A stretch of DNA of 10,745 nt from a bacterium (GTDB lineage Bacteria > Patescibacteriota > Patescibacteriia > 2-12-FULL-60-25), in assembly GCA_024654265.1 (NCBI GenBank), contig JANLIO010000003.1:1-10745 (forward strand). The letters run 5' to 3'. The notes below the pieces were generated by a model. That model searched no databases. It saw nothing but the letters and a program-made list of their open reading frames with translations, and was not told the DNA's origin. A program made the translations under genes and the position numbers. Numbering within the stretch: the first letter of the stretch is position 1; the number at the start of each line of letters is the position of its first letter. Of this stretch, positions 1 to 6,490 are shown in pieces.

Positions 1-312
1 CCAAAAGGCACACCCCATATGGATGCGCCATGATTGGTAGCGCTCTATGTGGAATCCCACGATAAAAGTGGGGAAGACGGGTAAACAGCCTGTCCCAATC
101 TCGACGAAGAGGTGTAGGCCGACTTCGTTTAAAACATCTTAGGTGGAAATTTATATCTGCCGGAAGTCCTACAACCTGGGCATTTAGGAGGTGATGAAGG
201 CGTGCTGTTCTGCACGCGATGCTCAGGATTCGAGAGTCTCCGATACATATCGGGGTGAACGACTAGGTTTGTGACTCGAACACAATCCGCAACAGAACAC
301 AAAACTCGGGTA

Positions 313-351
313 AGGGAGCGATACACTCACGCTCCCTCCCACTTTTATTTT
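313..351 (+). terminator. Possible terminator of the upstream transcript
   Basis: AGGGAGCG (313-320) pairs perfectly with CGCTCCCT (330-337) around a 9-nt loop. A T-rich tract follows at 343-351, five bases after the stem. The gap between stem and T tract makes it a weaker fit than a textbook intrinsic terminator. Confidence 0.35.
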
Positions 352-378
352 CATGAGTATTTCGTGAAAATAAATGTG
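340..378 (+). other. Long AT-rich inverted repeat
   Basis: TTTATTTTCA (344-353) and TGAAAATAAA (365-374) are perfect complements around an 11-nt loop. A further CAC/GTG (340-342, 376-378) extends the stem across one T/T mismatch. The spacing and symmetry suit an operator or a leader hairpin in front of the 437 gene; the sequence does not decide between them. Confidence 0.45.
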
Positions 379-398
379 AGGATATGCCTTGCACTGAG

Positions 399-420
399 AC
401 GGACGGATTCCGTTTTTTTT
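399..420 (+). terminator. Terminator-like hairpin just before a ribosome binding site
   Basis: ACGGA (399-403) pairs with TCCGT (409-413) and is followed at once by a run of eight T (413-420). The AGGAGG of the 437 gene starts only eight bases later. The stem is just 5 bp, so termination would be partial; the position suggests either the end of an upstream RNA or an attenuator for the gene behind it. Confidence 0.4.
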
Positions 421-436
421 GTTCATCAGGAGGAAT

Positions 437-895
437 ATGATCTGGCAACTGAAATCTGGGGAGGTAGTTGTCGATCGACATCGATCGCACCTCCACCCCG
501 GTGTCGAGCGCCTGCTCCCGGAGGCGTTTGGCAGAATCGGGTCTGCTGGGAGAAATTTTTTCGTCGAGGAGATCGATTTTGGTCGACTCATCGGCGAGAC
601 GGTTTGCGTCGCCACGGGGCCCGGCGATCAAATCGTGTTTGCGAAAAGGCCCGAACGGGCCGGGCTGACGCGGTTCGTCAAGAAACGCAAGCCAGAGGTG
701 TGTTCAAAACTTGTCGTGATCCTGAAGGCGGGAGATTGCGACGAGTACGTGCTCATCACCGCCTTCATTGGCGGACGGCCGGAGCCGGAACCCTGGGACC
801 GGAACGCCACACCGAGAAGCGTGGAGTTCTGGAAGGCTCACGCCCTCGTATGGGGGTGTGAGCCTATCGTTTCGGGGACCGAAACGGCGGAGTGA
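437..895 (+). CDS. Small conserved-looking protein of unknown function, GC-rich
   Basis: A 152-aa soluble protein without signal peptide or membrane segment. ATG 437 is chosen because AGGAGG lies at 428-433, although the 3-nt gap is short; a TTG at 419 would start before this motif. The centre (about 48-110) alternates strands and polar turns: a GRLIGETVCVAT segment, then VFAKRPERAGLTRFVKKRKPE, then a hydrophobic KLVVILK and YVLITAFIGG pair. It ends with an EPEPWD and an EFWKAHALVW motif rich in Trp and His. The shape (basic central strands, conserved His/Arg, VxITAxxG strand) recalls barnase/EndoU/colicin/RelE-like small nucleases, but this is an inference from motif style only. Bases 481-540 have 41 G or C in 60, against 21 in 60 at 1621-1680 inside typA, so it may have a different origin. 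No partner gene is evident. Confidence 0.75.
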   Translation: MIWQLKSGEVVVDRHRSHLHPGVERLLPEAFGRIGSAGRNFFVEEIDFGRLIGETVCVATGPGDQIVFAKRPERAGLTRFVKKRKPEVCSKLVVILKAGDCDEYVLITAFIGGRPEPEPWDRNATPRSVEFWKAHALVWGCEPIVSGTETAE

Positions 896-1013
896 ACACG
901 TAGGAGATATGGCGACTCCGAAAACAATTCGCCTAAAATTCTAGCACTCGGGGATGAGACGCACATCTCATCCTCCGATCTGAAATCTTAAAAAAGTTTG
1001 AGCTTCCAGACCG

Positions 1014-1051
1014 AAATAGAACACCGAATTACAATATGAAGTTCTATTTTT
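1014..1051 (+). terminator. Possible weak terminator after the 437 gene
   Basis: AAATAGAAC (1014-1022) pairs with GTTCTATTT (1041-1049) around an 18-nt loop, and the right arm runs into five T. The stem is AT-rich and the loop long, so the call is tentative. The stronger stem at 952-973 has no T tract. Confidence 0.3.
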
Positions 1052-1197
1052 CGTGAGTGAATCTTACCCAACAACATCTTTTTATCCATTGGCACCAGCC
1101 TATGCACGAATATATTCAAAGAGCGGCCTTGAAGGATCGCTCTCTCCCCGAGAGGCACTCTCGGATTGATTCGTGTCGTAGGTTGATGTTAATGGAC

Positions 1198-1226
1198 TTG
1201 ATAAAAAGCTTAGAATATGGCATACT
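1198..1226 (+). promoter_or_regulatory. Putative typA promoter
   Basis: TTGATA (1198-1203), a 17-nt spacer and CATACT (1221-1226) give an acceptable sigma-70 type promoter. The -10 ends 13 nt before the typA ATG, so the 5' leader would be only a few bases. TAGAAT (1211-1216) is an alternative -10 with a poor -35. Confidence 0.35.
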
Positions 1227-1239
1227 CCCACCCTTAGAT

Positions 1240-3045
1240 ATGCCAAATATTAGAAATGTTGCGATTATCGCCCACGTTGACCACGGGAAGACAACCCTTG
1301 CGGACGCTTTGTTAAAGCAAAGCGATACGTTTCGAGACGCTGATTTGGAAGGAACAACCATTTTAGACTCAAACGATTTGGAGCGAGAGCGTGGAATCAC
1401 GATTCTTTCAAAGAATTGCGCGGTTGTGTATGGCGATACAAAGATCAATATTGTTGATACTCCCGGTCACGCTGATTTTGGTGGAGAAGTGGAACGCATC
1501 ATGAATCTTGTTGATGGTGTGTTATTGCTTGTGGACGCAAAGGAAGGTGCCATGCCACAAACACGATTTGTGTTGAAGAAGGCGATTGAAGCGGGGCATC
1601 GAATTATTTTGGTTATTAATAAAGTTGATAAATCTGATGCACGACCTGATTGGGTGTTGAATCAGATCTTTGATTTGTTTGGTGAGTTGGGAGCATCGGA
1701 TGCGCAAACGGATTTTCCAGTTGTGTATGCGTGTGCGAAGCAAGGGAAAGCCGGCATGGACGAAAATCTTGAAAACATGGTTGATATCCGACCGCTTTTT
1801 GATACGATTTTGAGAGAGGTTGCAGAACCGAAGAATGATCCAACGGGGCCACTTCAAGTTTCCGTTGCCAATGTGTCGTACGATGTCTATAAAGGAAAGA
1901 TGGGAATCGGTCGTGTTGTTCGTGGTGTGTTAAAACCTGGGAACGTTGCATGGATCACGCGCGACGGATCTGTCCACTCTGCCAAGGTGACAAATGTTTT
2001 GTCGTTTAGCGGACTTGGAAAAATTGAGGTTGCGGAAGCGAGCGCAGGGGACATTGTCGCGTTTACCGGAATCTCGAATTTGAATATTGGAGAAACAATC
2101 GCTGATGTCAATACACCGGAAGCACTGCCTGTCATCGAGATTGAACAGCCAACCGTAAAAATGACATTTGGTGTGAACACGTCGCCGTTTTCAGGAAAAG
2201 AAGGAACGCTCACCACATCGCGAAACATTCAGGAGCGGTTGGAACGCGAGGTTCAGAATGATGTTGCACTTCTCGTGGAACGTGGAGCAGGGGAGGGCGC
2301 ATTTGTTGTTTCGGGTCGCGGAGAACTTCATCTTTCTATTTTGATTGAACGGATGCGCCGAGAAGGATATGAACTGCAGGTGTCACGACCGCAGGTTATT
2401 TTGCGAGAAGAGGATGGTGTTAAAACAGAACCATTTGAAGAGGTCACAATTGAATGTCCGGAAAATGCGAGCGGATCGGTGATTGAAAAGATGGGAAAGC
2501 GAAAGGCGGAAATGAAAGACATGAAAGTCGAAGGCGACAATGTATTTCTCACATTTGAAATTCCAACACGTGGGCTTATCGGGTATCGATCTGAGTTCAT
2601 GAAAGATACAAAAGGACGTGGTATTTTGAACACACTCCTTTTGGGATACCGACCGCACATTGGGGAGATTGATTCTGCTCCACACGGTTCGATCATTGCA
2701 TTTGAGGCTGGTGTTTCAACGGGGTATGGCCTTATGGCAGCGCAAGAACGTGGACAGATGTTTATTGGCCCTGCCGTTCGCGTGTATGAAGGCATGGTCG
2801 TGGGTCAGAATTCACGAGCCGTGGATTTGGAGGTGAACGTGTGTCGTGAAAAGAAATTATCAAACATGCGTTCAAAAGGTGAGGGCGTTTCCGAGGGATT
2901 GGAAACGGCGCGGGTTTTGAGTTTGGAGGAAGCAGTTGAATATCTTGGTGATGATGAGTTTTTGGAAGTCACGCCACTTTCACTGCGTATTCGAAAAGCG
3001 TTTCTCAAATCTCATGAGCGCAAACGGACTCTCTCGGAGAATTAA
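1240..3045 (+). CDS. typA: Ribosome-associated translational GTPase TypA/BipA
   Basis: This is a 601-aa protein of the EF-G-like translational GTPase family; TypA/BipA binds the 70S ribosome and acts in 50S assembly and stress adaptation. ATG 1240 is preferred over the longer frame because the family begins directly with IRNVAIIAHVDHGKTTL and its usual length is about 600. Visible motifs: P-loop AHVDHGKTT (11-19), switch I ERERGITILSKN (48-59), DTPGH (73-77) and NKVD (127-130). These are followed by the EF-Tu domain II-like beta barrel, the EF-G domain III and V-like parts with GRGELHLSILIERMRREGYE, and the TypA-specific C-terminal domain with the GLMAAQERG and SNMRSKGE segments. All GTPase motifs are intact. 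There is no Shine-Dalgarno motif before the start. It stands alone between two hairpins and does not look part of an operon. Confidence 0.97.
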   Translation: MPNIRNVAIIAHVDHGKTTLADALLKQSDTFRDADLEGTTILDSNDLERERGITILSKNCAVVYGDTKINIVDTPGHADFGGEVERIMNLVDGVLLLVDAKEGAMPQTRFVLKKAIEAGHRIILVINKVDKSDARPDWVLNQIFDLFGELGASDAQTDFPVVYACAKQGKAGMDENLENMVDIRPLFDTILREVAEPKNDPTGPLQVSVANVSYDVYKGKMGIGRVVRGVLKPGNVAWITRDGSVHSAKVTNVLSFSGLGKIEVAEASAGDIVAFTGISNLNIGETIADVNTPEALPVIEIEQPTVKMTFGVNTSPFSGKEGTLTTSRNIQERLEREVQNDVALLVERGAGEGAFVVSGRGELHLSILIERMRREGYELQVSRPQVILREEDGVKTEPFEEVTIECPENASGSVIEKMGKRKAEMKDMKVEGDNVFLTFEIPTRGLIGYRSEFMKDTKGRGILNTLLLGYRPHIGEIDSAPHGSIIAFEAGVSTGYGLMAAQERGQMFIGPAVRVYEGMVVGQNSRAVDLEVNVCREKKLSNMRSKGEGVSEGLETARVLSLEEAVEYLGDDEFLEVTPLSLRIRKAFLKSHERKRTLSEN

Positions 3046-3050
3046 AATAA

Positions 3051-3074
3051 AAAGCCACCTTCGGGTGGTTTTTT
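3051..3074 (+). terminator. Intrinsic terminator of typA
   Basis: CCACC (3055-3059) and GGTGG (3064-3068) close on a TTCG tetraloop, with A residues before and six T after. It starts six bases behind the typA stop codon. Confidence 0.9.
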
Positions 3075-3104
3075 GGTGCGTGATTATTTCGAGTATGATA
3101 TAGA

Positions 3105-3110
3105 TATACT
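3105..3110 (+). promoter_or_regulatory. -10 element for a leaderless transcript of the 3118 gene
   Basis: TATACT ends 7 nt before ATG 3118, so transcription should begin at or next to the A of the start codon. No clear -35 is visible, as the typA terminator lies just upstream, and there is no Shine-Dalgarno motif. Confidence 0.55.
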
Positions 3111-3117
3111 ATTCCTT

Positions 3118-3417
3118 ATGAGCAAAGAATCATTCTCATCTATTCCGAATCAGAAACAGACATCTTCATTGGAAAGAAGTCGAAAAATCGAGGCATTTAC
3201 AGCACGACTTAAAAAAGATTCAACGTCGACGCTTGTTCAGATCGCGCTTCATCTTGCCGGAAAGCCATCAACACTTCCGGAAGATCGAATGAAGTCTATC
3301 GACGCGCTCTCTCAGAGTGATCGGCAACTCTTTCAATGGTCAGTGAAAGAAATGCTCCGGGTGATCAAGCAAAAGGCTGAGCCAAAAAAGCTTCGGATTG
3401 ATATCTCCGGTTCGTGA
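3118..3417 (+). CDS. Small helical protein of unknown function
   Basis: I do not recognise this 99-aa protein. ATG 3118 is chosen because a TATACT -10 lies 7 nt upstream and the longer frame from TTG 3073 would start inside the typA terminator. The first 20 residues are Ser/Gln-rich and probably disordered. The rest (about 21-90) is predicted mostly helical by composition, with charged KIEAFTARLKKDS, a hydrophobic LVQIALHLAG helix, a PEDRMKSIDALSQSDRQLFQW segment and a basic tail. It has no Cys, no signal peptide and no membrane segment. Its stop overlaps the GTG start of the glycosyltransferase (GTGA), so the two are probably translated together and may share a pathway; that link is inference from the overlap. 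Confidence 0.75.
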   Translation: MSKESFSSIPNQKQTSSLERSRKIEAFTARLKKDSTSTLVQIALHLAGKPSTLPEDRMKSIDALSQSDRQLFQWSVKEMLRVIKQKAEPKKLRIDISGS

Positions 3418-4166
3418 CGGATGTATCGCAAACATCGTCATTGTTTATGCGGACATTTTTTTCAATCGTGATTCCCGCATTCAATGAAGAAGCGAGAATA
3501 TGTACGGCGATTCAAGAGGTGCGAACTCTTTTTAATGTGTTGGGTTTTTCATATGAGATTATCGTGGTTGACGATGGATCAACGGACGACACAGCCGTGA
3601 TTGTCCGTAGTTTGGCAAATGAATATTCTCAAATTCATTTGTTTCATCACGATACAAATCGCGGGAAGGGTTCGGCTGTGCGTTCTGGTGTGATGGAAGC
3701 AAAAGGTGATTGGATTTTACTTTTGGACGCTGATCTTTCAGCGCATCCGCGTGAAATGATCGCGTTGATATCACGCTTGGAATCGTGTGACATGATTATT
3801 GGATCACGACGCGCGCGGGGAACGCGGATTGAAAAGGCACAGCCATTTTATCGTGTCTTTTTTGGAAGGCTTTTTAATTTTTTTGGTGTTCGTTTGTATC
3901 TCGGACTTCCTTTTTATGATACGCAGTGTGGGTTTAAACTTTTTCGTAAGGACATTGCGCCAATTTGCTCGCAACTACAAACAGCAGGATGGGTGTTTGA
4001 TGTGGAGCTTATCGCCCGAGTATTTATAAAAGGATTCCGAATCGTGGAAGTTCCGGTGACGTGGAGCCATGGTCGCGAAAGCAAAGTTCATTTACGACAT
4101 GTCTTTTCTATTTTGTCTGAATTAAAAACGATTCAAAAAATACTTCGGAAACAAGAGGATCCATAA
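3414..4166 (+). CDS. Family 2 glycosyltransferase, dolichyl/polyprenyl-phosphate sugar synthase-like
   Basis: This 250-aa GT-A fold enzyme transfers a sugar from a nucleotide donor, probably to a polyprenyl phosphate at the inner face of the membrane. Motifs: FSIVIPAFNEE (16-26) opens the Rossmann-like half, VVDDGSTDDT (51-60) binds the nucleotide, NRGKGSAVRSG (82-92), the metal-binding DAD (105-107), IIGSRRARGT (128-137), DTQCGFKLFR (169-178) and WVFDVELI (193-200). This order matches ALG5/DPM1-type enzymes; a QCGFK plus FDVEL pair is typical of that group. There is no C-terminal membrane domain, unlike GtrB, so it should be soluble or peripheral. The GTG start at 3414 overlaps the previous stop; ATG 3447 just before the conserved core is an alternative. 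The actual sugar and lipid cannot be read from the sequence. Confidence 0.92.
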   Translation: MTDVSQTSSLFMRTFFSIVIPAFNEEARICTAIQEVRTLFNVLGFSYEIIVVDDGSTDDTAVIVRSLANEYSQIHLFHHDTNRGKGSAVRSGVMEAKGDWILLLDADLSAHPREMIALISRLESCDMIIGSRRARGTRIEKAQPFYRVFFGRLFNFFGVRLYLGLPFYDTQCGFKLFRKDIAPICSQLQTAGWVFDVELIARVFIKGFRIVEVPVTWSHGRESKVHLRHVFSILSELKTIQKILRKQEDP

Positions 4167-4196
4167 ACGGCCACTCGATATCCGTTTTTGTTTTTA
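4165..4196 (+). terminator. Terminator of the glycosyltransferase unit
   Basis: AAACGG (4165-4170) pairs with CCGTTT (4182-4187) and runs into a long T-rich tract. It lies in the 49-bp gap between two convergent genes; the minus side has only a short T run, so it mainly serves the plus strand. Confidence 0.65.
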
Positions 4197-4215
4197 TTCT
4201 TTTTAGAGCATGAGA

Positions 4216-5235
4216 CTAATAGATCGAAAATGTTGACGTGGATGTTTCTTGGACTCGACCGAAACCACATCCTCCGGGATCAGGAATCATCGTTCCGTCG
4301 AGCGCAGTCACGGTTTTGTTGAGTGCGTGGTAGTGGGGTGCGGAACATTCGGCTTCGCGGTCTGTAAAGACGTAGAGATCGGAAAGAGGAATCACGCGAG
4401 AACGATACACGATCGCATTTGTGGTCATGAGGCGTTTTGGTTTTGTCGTGTTCGGCATAATGATATCTTCAAGCTCAGTTGTAGGAACTGATGAATCCCC
4501 AAGAATAAAAATTGGGTCTTGGAGATATTCGGTATCAAGAGAGCGGGGTTGAGGGAGAGGGCGCGTGTCAGATCCGGAACCAATCGGGACGGTCTCTTCT
4601 TCTCCGGCAGAAACGAGAACATCGGAACCTGAAGCTTGAAATGTTCCATTTGATAGCGTGCGAAAAACGCGAACCGTATCTTCGTGAACACGGATACTTA
4701 CGGAGTTTGGAAGTTGAAGAACGCCGAAAGATGTTCCGCGAACAACGGAGGCAACGTCGGAGGCTTCAATGCCAAAGTCATCTCCGGTTTCGAGAAGTTT
4801 TTGGAGTCGTGTCCAAACGCGACCGGCCTCAAGTCGAGCGTGCACAAAAAGTCGATAGTTTGAAATATCAGATTTTGAAAGAATAAAAATACTTTCATTT
4901 CCGACAACTGTGTGACCGTAAAATGGCCAGAGAATATCAACGGTCGACGTTGGTCCGGTTTGGATAATGTCGCCGGCGTTCAGTGGAAAATTATTTTCAG
5001 CGTAAAAAATATCGGTTCCGCGTTGGATGAGTGGAGTGCCTTCAACTGCCCGAATGCGAGCTGATGCGGTGATGTCTTCAACATTGGGCATATCCGCTTC
5101 TTTTTGCAGTTCAATTGGAGCGATATCCTTTTTTTCTGTTTCTCCGGTCGCTCTGTTTTTGAAATCAAAAAAAAGTGCGATCAGAGCGAAGATGAGGATA
5201 GCGAGAACGAGAAGCGCACGATAAAAATCTTTCAT
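4216..5235 (-). CDS. Membrane-anchored FecR-domain protein with a C-terminal Cys/His module
   Basis: A 339-aa protein with one N-terminal membrane helix (about 6-23) followed by a charged linker, so most of it should lie outside the membrane. Residues about 53-190 fit a FecR domain: IRAVEGTPLIQRG, the LNAGDIIQTGPTSTVDILW segment, AGRVWTRL and FGIEASDVASVVRGTSFGV. FecR in the classical system relays a siderophore signal to a sigma factor, but no sigma factor or TonB receptor is near, and in this lineage the domain probably has a structural or sensory envelope role. The last part (about 295-328) has C297, H301, H303, D313, D319 and C323 in a CSAPHYHA...DGT...DPGGCGFG pattern. I remember similar modules at the ends of other Patescibacteria surface proteins. 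ATG 5235 is chosen because a promoter -10 sits 6 nt upstream; the longer frame would begin before it. The stop is TAG. Confidence 0.85.
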   Translation of the reverse strand: MKDFYRALLVLAILIFALIALFFDFKNRATGETEKKDIAPIELQKEADMPNVEDITASARIRAVEGTPLIQRGTDIFYAENNFPLNAGDIIQTGPTSTVDILWPFYGHTVVGNESIFILSKSDISNYRLFVHARLEAGRVWTRLQKLLETGDDFGIEASDVASVVRGTSFGVLQLPNSVSIRVHEDTVRVFRTLSNGTFQASGSDVLVSAGEEETVPIGSGSDTRPLPQPRSLDTEYLQDPIFILGDSSVPTTELEDIIMPNTTKPKRLMTTNAIVYRSRVIPLSDLYVFTDREAECSAPHYHALNKTVTALDGTMIPDPGGCGFGRVQETSTSTFSIY

Positions 5236-5241
5236 ATGAAG

Positions 5242-5270
5242 AGCGTAGACGGGGATCGGAAAAAAGACAA
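5242..5270 (-). promoter_or_regulatory. Promoter of the FecR-domain gene, leaderless geometry
   Basis: On the minus strand TTGTCT (5265-5270), a 17-nt spacer and TACGCT (5242-5247) stand 6 nt before the ATG. Transcription should begin on or beside the start codon. Confidence 0.6.
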
Positions 5271-5300
5271 CATCCACTCGTCATCTCGACCTCCCCACTC

Positions 5301-5580
5301 CGTCATCCCGAAAGCATTCGGGATCCCTCTTAAAATAGAACATTCCTTTGAAAAGGGATTCCTCCACTCGTCGCAAAGCCTCCTCAGTCGGAATGACGAT
5401 AATTCCGTCATCCCGAGAGCATTCGGGATCCCTCTTAAAATAGAACATTCCTTTGAAAAGGGATTCCTCCACTCGTCGCAAAGCCTCCTCAGTTGGAATG
5501 GCGATAATCCCGTCATCCCGAGAGCATTCGGGATCCCTCTTCAAAGAAGATTATCCATTTGAAAGAGGATTACTCCATGG
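5301..5580. repeat. Tandem 105-bp palindromic repeat, two full copies and one degraded
   Basis: Copy 1 (5301-5405) and copy 2 (5406-5510) differ at 4 of 105 positions by my count. Copy 3 starts at 5511, is identical to copy 2 for 31 bases, then diverges but can be followed to about 5580. Each begins CGTCATCCCGA and, in copy 1, TCGGAATGACG (5388-5398) near the end is its inverted complement with one mismatch. An inner CCCGAA/TTCGGG adds a second stem. The frames that cross it are by-products. It fills the gap between two divergent promoters without touching either. It resembles a foldback, non-coding mobile repeat. Confidence 0.9.
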
Positions 5581-5617
5581 AAGGAATGAGCCGGTGTATT
5601 GATGTTAGAAGTTGGGA

Positions 5618-5646
5618 TTGTTGAATGGAGTGGATAGTGATAGCGT
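5618..5646 (+). promoter_or_regulatory. Promoter of the SH3-domain gene, leaderless geometry
   Basis: TTGTTG (5618-5623), a 17-nt spacer and TAGCGT (5641-5646), with an upstream TGA giving an extended -10 (TGnTANNNT). The -10 ends 8 nt before ATG 5655. Confidence 0.55.
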
Positions 5647-5654
5647 TTCTGTAT

Positions 5655-6446
5655 ATGAAACTATTCATTTCTTTATTCTCAATCTTAGCGCTTGTCGGTC
5701 TTTTTGCTCCTCCTGCCATTGCGAGTGATTGTTACGTTGATCCTGTCCAAGAATACTCTGGGTCGGCAACCATAAAATCAGCTGTGTTCATGAGGGATCA
5801 GGCTTGTATGGAGGGGTCTGTTGTTCTTGTCACACTTGCATCTGGCGTAAGCGTGAAGGTCGTTGGATTTACCGATGGATGGTATCGAGTCGAGTGGAAT
5901 GGCGCGCGCGGTTGGATTGGTCAGCAATTTTTAAATGCCGGTGCGTCACAAACGGGCACAACGTGGAGTTCATATCAGACATACATGAATGAATATCCGA
6001 GTAAAAGCCAAACGAGTGCCACGACTCCTACGCCTGCGGTAACAGATAACGATCCAGCGCTTTTGAATCGTGTACGTGGGTATATTCTGCTTCAAGTTCA
6101 AAATCATGGTGAGGCATGGTACGTCGATCCGATTTCTGAGAAACGATATTACATGAAGGATGGACCAACGGCGTATCAGATGATGCGATCATTCGGTCTT
6201 GGTGTGACAGAAGCGGATTACGCGCGCATGGCATCCGGAGATTGGTCGATGAAGAATCGACTTCGTGGGCGAATCATTCTTCGCGTGCAGGAACATGGCG
6301 AGGCGTATTATATTCATCCAAAAGATTTAACGCTTCATTATCTTCAGAATGGGGAAGAGGCATATCGTGTTATGAGACTCTATAGTTTGGGAATCATTAA
6401 TGCGGATTTGGATCGTCTCTCTGTAAGCTCAATTCCGCTCAAATAA
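5655..6446 (+). CDS. Secreted SH3-domain protein with a duplicated HGEAWY module
   Basis: A 263-aa exported protein. Residues 1-23 form a signal peptide (Lys2, hydrophobic core, PPAIA-S end). Residues about 36-93 look like a bacterial SH3 domain: SAVFMRDQAC, VSVKVVGFTDGWYRVEW and GWIGQQFL, a fold that usually binds cell wall or peptide. A Thr/Ser/Pro-rich linker (about 96-135) follows. Then come two 55-residue repeats, 138-192 and 201-255, each starting NR(V/L)RG, with VQ(N/E)HGEA(W/Y)Y, a YY or HY pair, AY..MR and a (G/S)LG(V/I) end. Such HGEAWYVDP modules are, from memory, common on Patescibacteria surface proteins, with no function known to me. ATG 5655 is chosen over 5625 because it begins the signal peptide and sits 8 nt after a -10. 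It is divergent from the FecR-domain gene, which may also face outward. Confidence 0.85.
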   Translation: MKLFISLFSILALVGLFAPPAIASDCYVDPVQEYSGSATIKSAVFMRDQACMEGSVVLVTLASGVSVKVVGFTDGWYRVEWNGARGWIGQQFLNAGASQTGTTWSSYQTYMNEYPSKSQTSATTPTPAVTDNDPALLNRVRGYILLQVQNHGEAWYVDPISEKRYYMKDGPTAYQMMRSFGLGVTEADYARMASGDWSMKNRLRGRIILRVQEHGEAYYIHPKDLTLHYLQNGEEAYRVMRLYSLGIINADLDRLSVSSIPLK

Positions 6447-6452
6447 AGTGTG

Positions 6453-6481
6453 TTGTCTTCAAAAGCGTAACCTGTTAAAGT
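6453..6481 (+). promoter_or_regulatory. Promoter of the SPFH gene, leaderless geometry
   Basis: TTGTCT (6453-6458), a 17-nt spacer and TAAAGT (6476-6481), with an extended TGT in front of the -10. The -10 ends 9 nt before ATG 6491, leaving room for a leader of only two or three bases. Confidence 0.6.
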
Positions 6482-6490
6482 CAAAACACT

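Larger units (their letters stand above)
1..436. other. Non-coding, stem-loop-rich region upstream of the 437 gene
   Basis: No convincing protein gene is seen here. Visible structure includes CCCAC/GTGGG around 57-75, GACGGG/CCTGTC around 76-95, GCGTGC (200-205) with GCACGC (212-217), and CCGATA/TATCGG around 240-253. A motif AGGAGGTGAT (186-195) is fully complementary to the usual 16S 3' end but is followed only by tiny frames, for example a GTG at 202 opening 18 codons with a CxxC. On the minus strand a frame without stops runs from about 264 to the window edge but lacks a usual start for most of its length. It may be the 3' part of an RNA gene or a decayed region. I could not match it to RNase P RNA, tmRNA, SRP RNA, a tRNA or a riboswitch. 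Confidence 0.4.
896..1239. other. Intergenic region between the 437 gene and typA
   Basis: No gene is supported. A frame in phase with typA is open from a GTG at 1057, but its 61 codons do not resemble TypA and have no ribosome binding site, so I treat it as chance. The region holds three hairpins: GGATGAGA (952-959)/TCTCATCC (966-973), AAATAGAAC (1014-1022)/GTTCTATTT (1041-1049) running into T residues, and CCGAGAG (1148-1154)/CTCTCGG (1158-1164). Confidence 0.5.

Noticed and set aside
266..290. tRNA T-arm-like stretch GACTCGAACACAATCC
   Set aside because: No T-loop with proper stem, no acceptor or anticodon arm at the right distance.
80..310. RNase P RNA 3' part, suggested by GGTAAAC and ACAGAAC
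   Set aside because: The spacing is about 70 nt too long compared with the E. coli RNA, the AAATGAC-type context before ACAGAA is missing, and CGGCTTA is not present.
271..861. 196-codon plus-strand frame overlapping the 437 gene
   Set aside because: It starts far upstream of the ribosome binding site, crosses two hairpins and a T run, and reads as low-complexity Arg-rich sequence; the other frame has a good start motif and protein-like strands.
1057..1239. N-terminal extension of TypA from GTG 1057
   Set aside because: Family members begin at the IRNVAIIAHVDHGKT core; the extension has no ribosome binding site and crosses a 7-bp hairpin.
5232..5562. ORFs across the 105-bp repeats on both strands
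   Set aside because: The unit length is a multiple of three, so open frames repeat automatically; no start motifs or domains.
5301..5580. CRISPR array
   Set aside because: The repeats are 105 bp, directly abutting, with no variable spacers and with inverted ends; they are foldback repeats.
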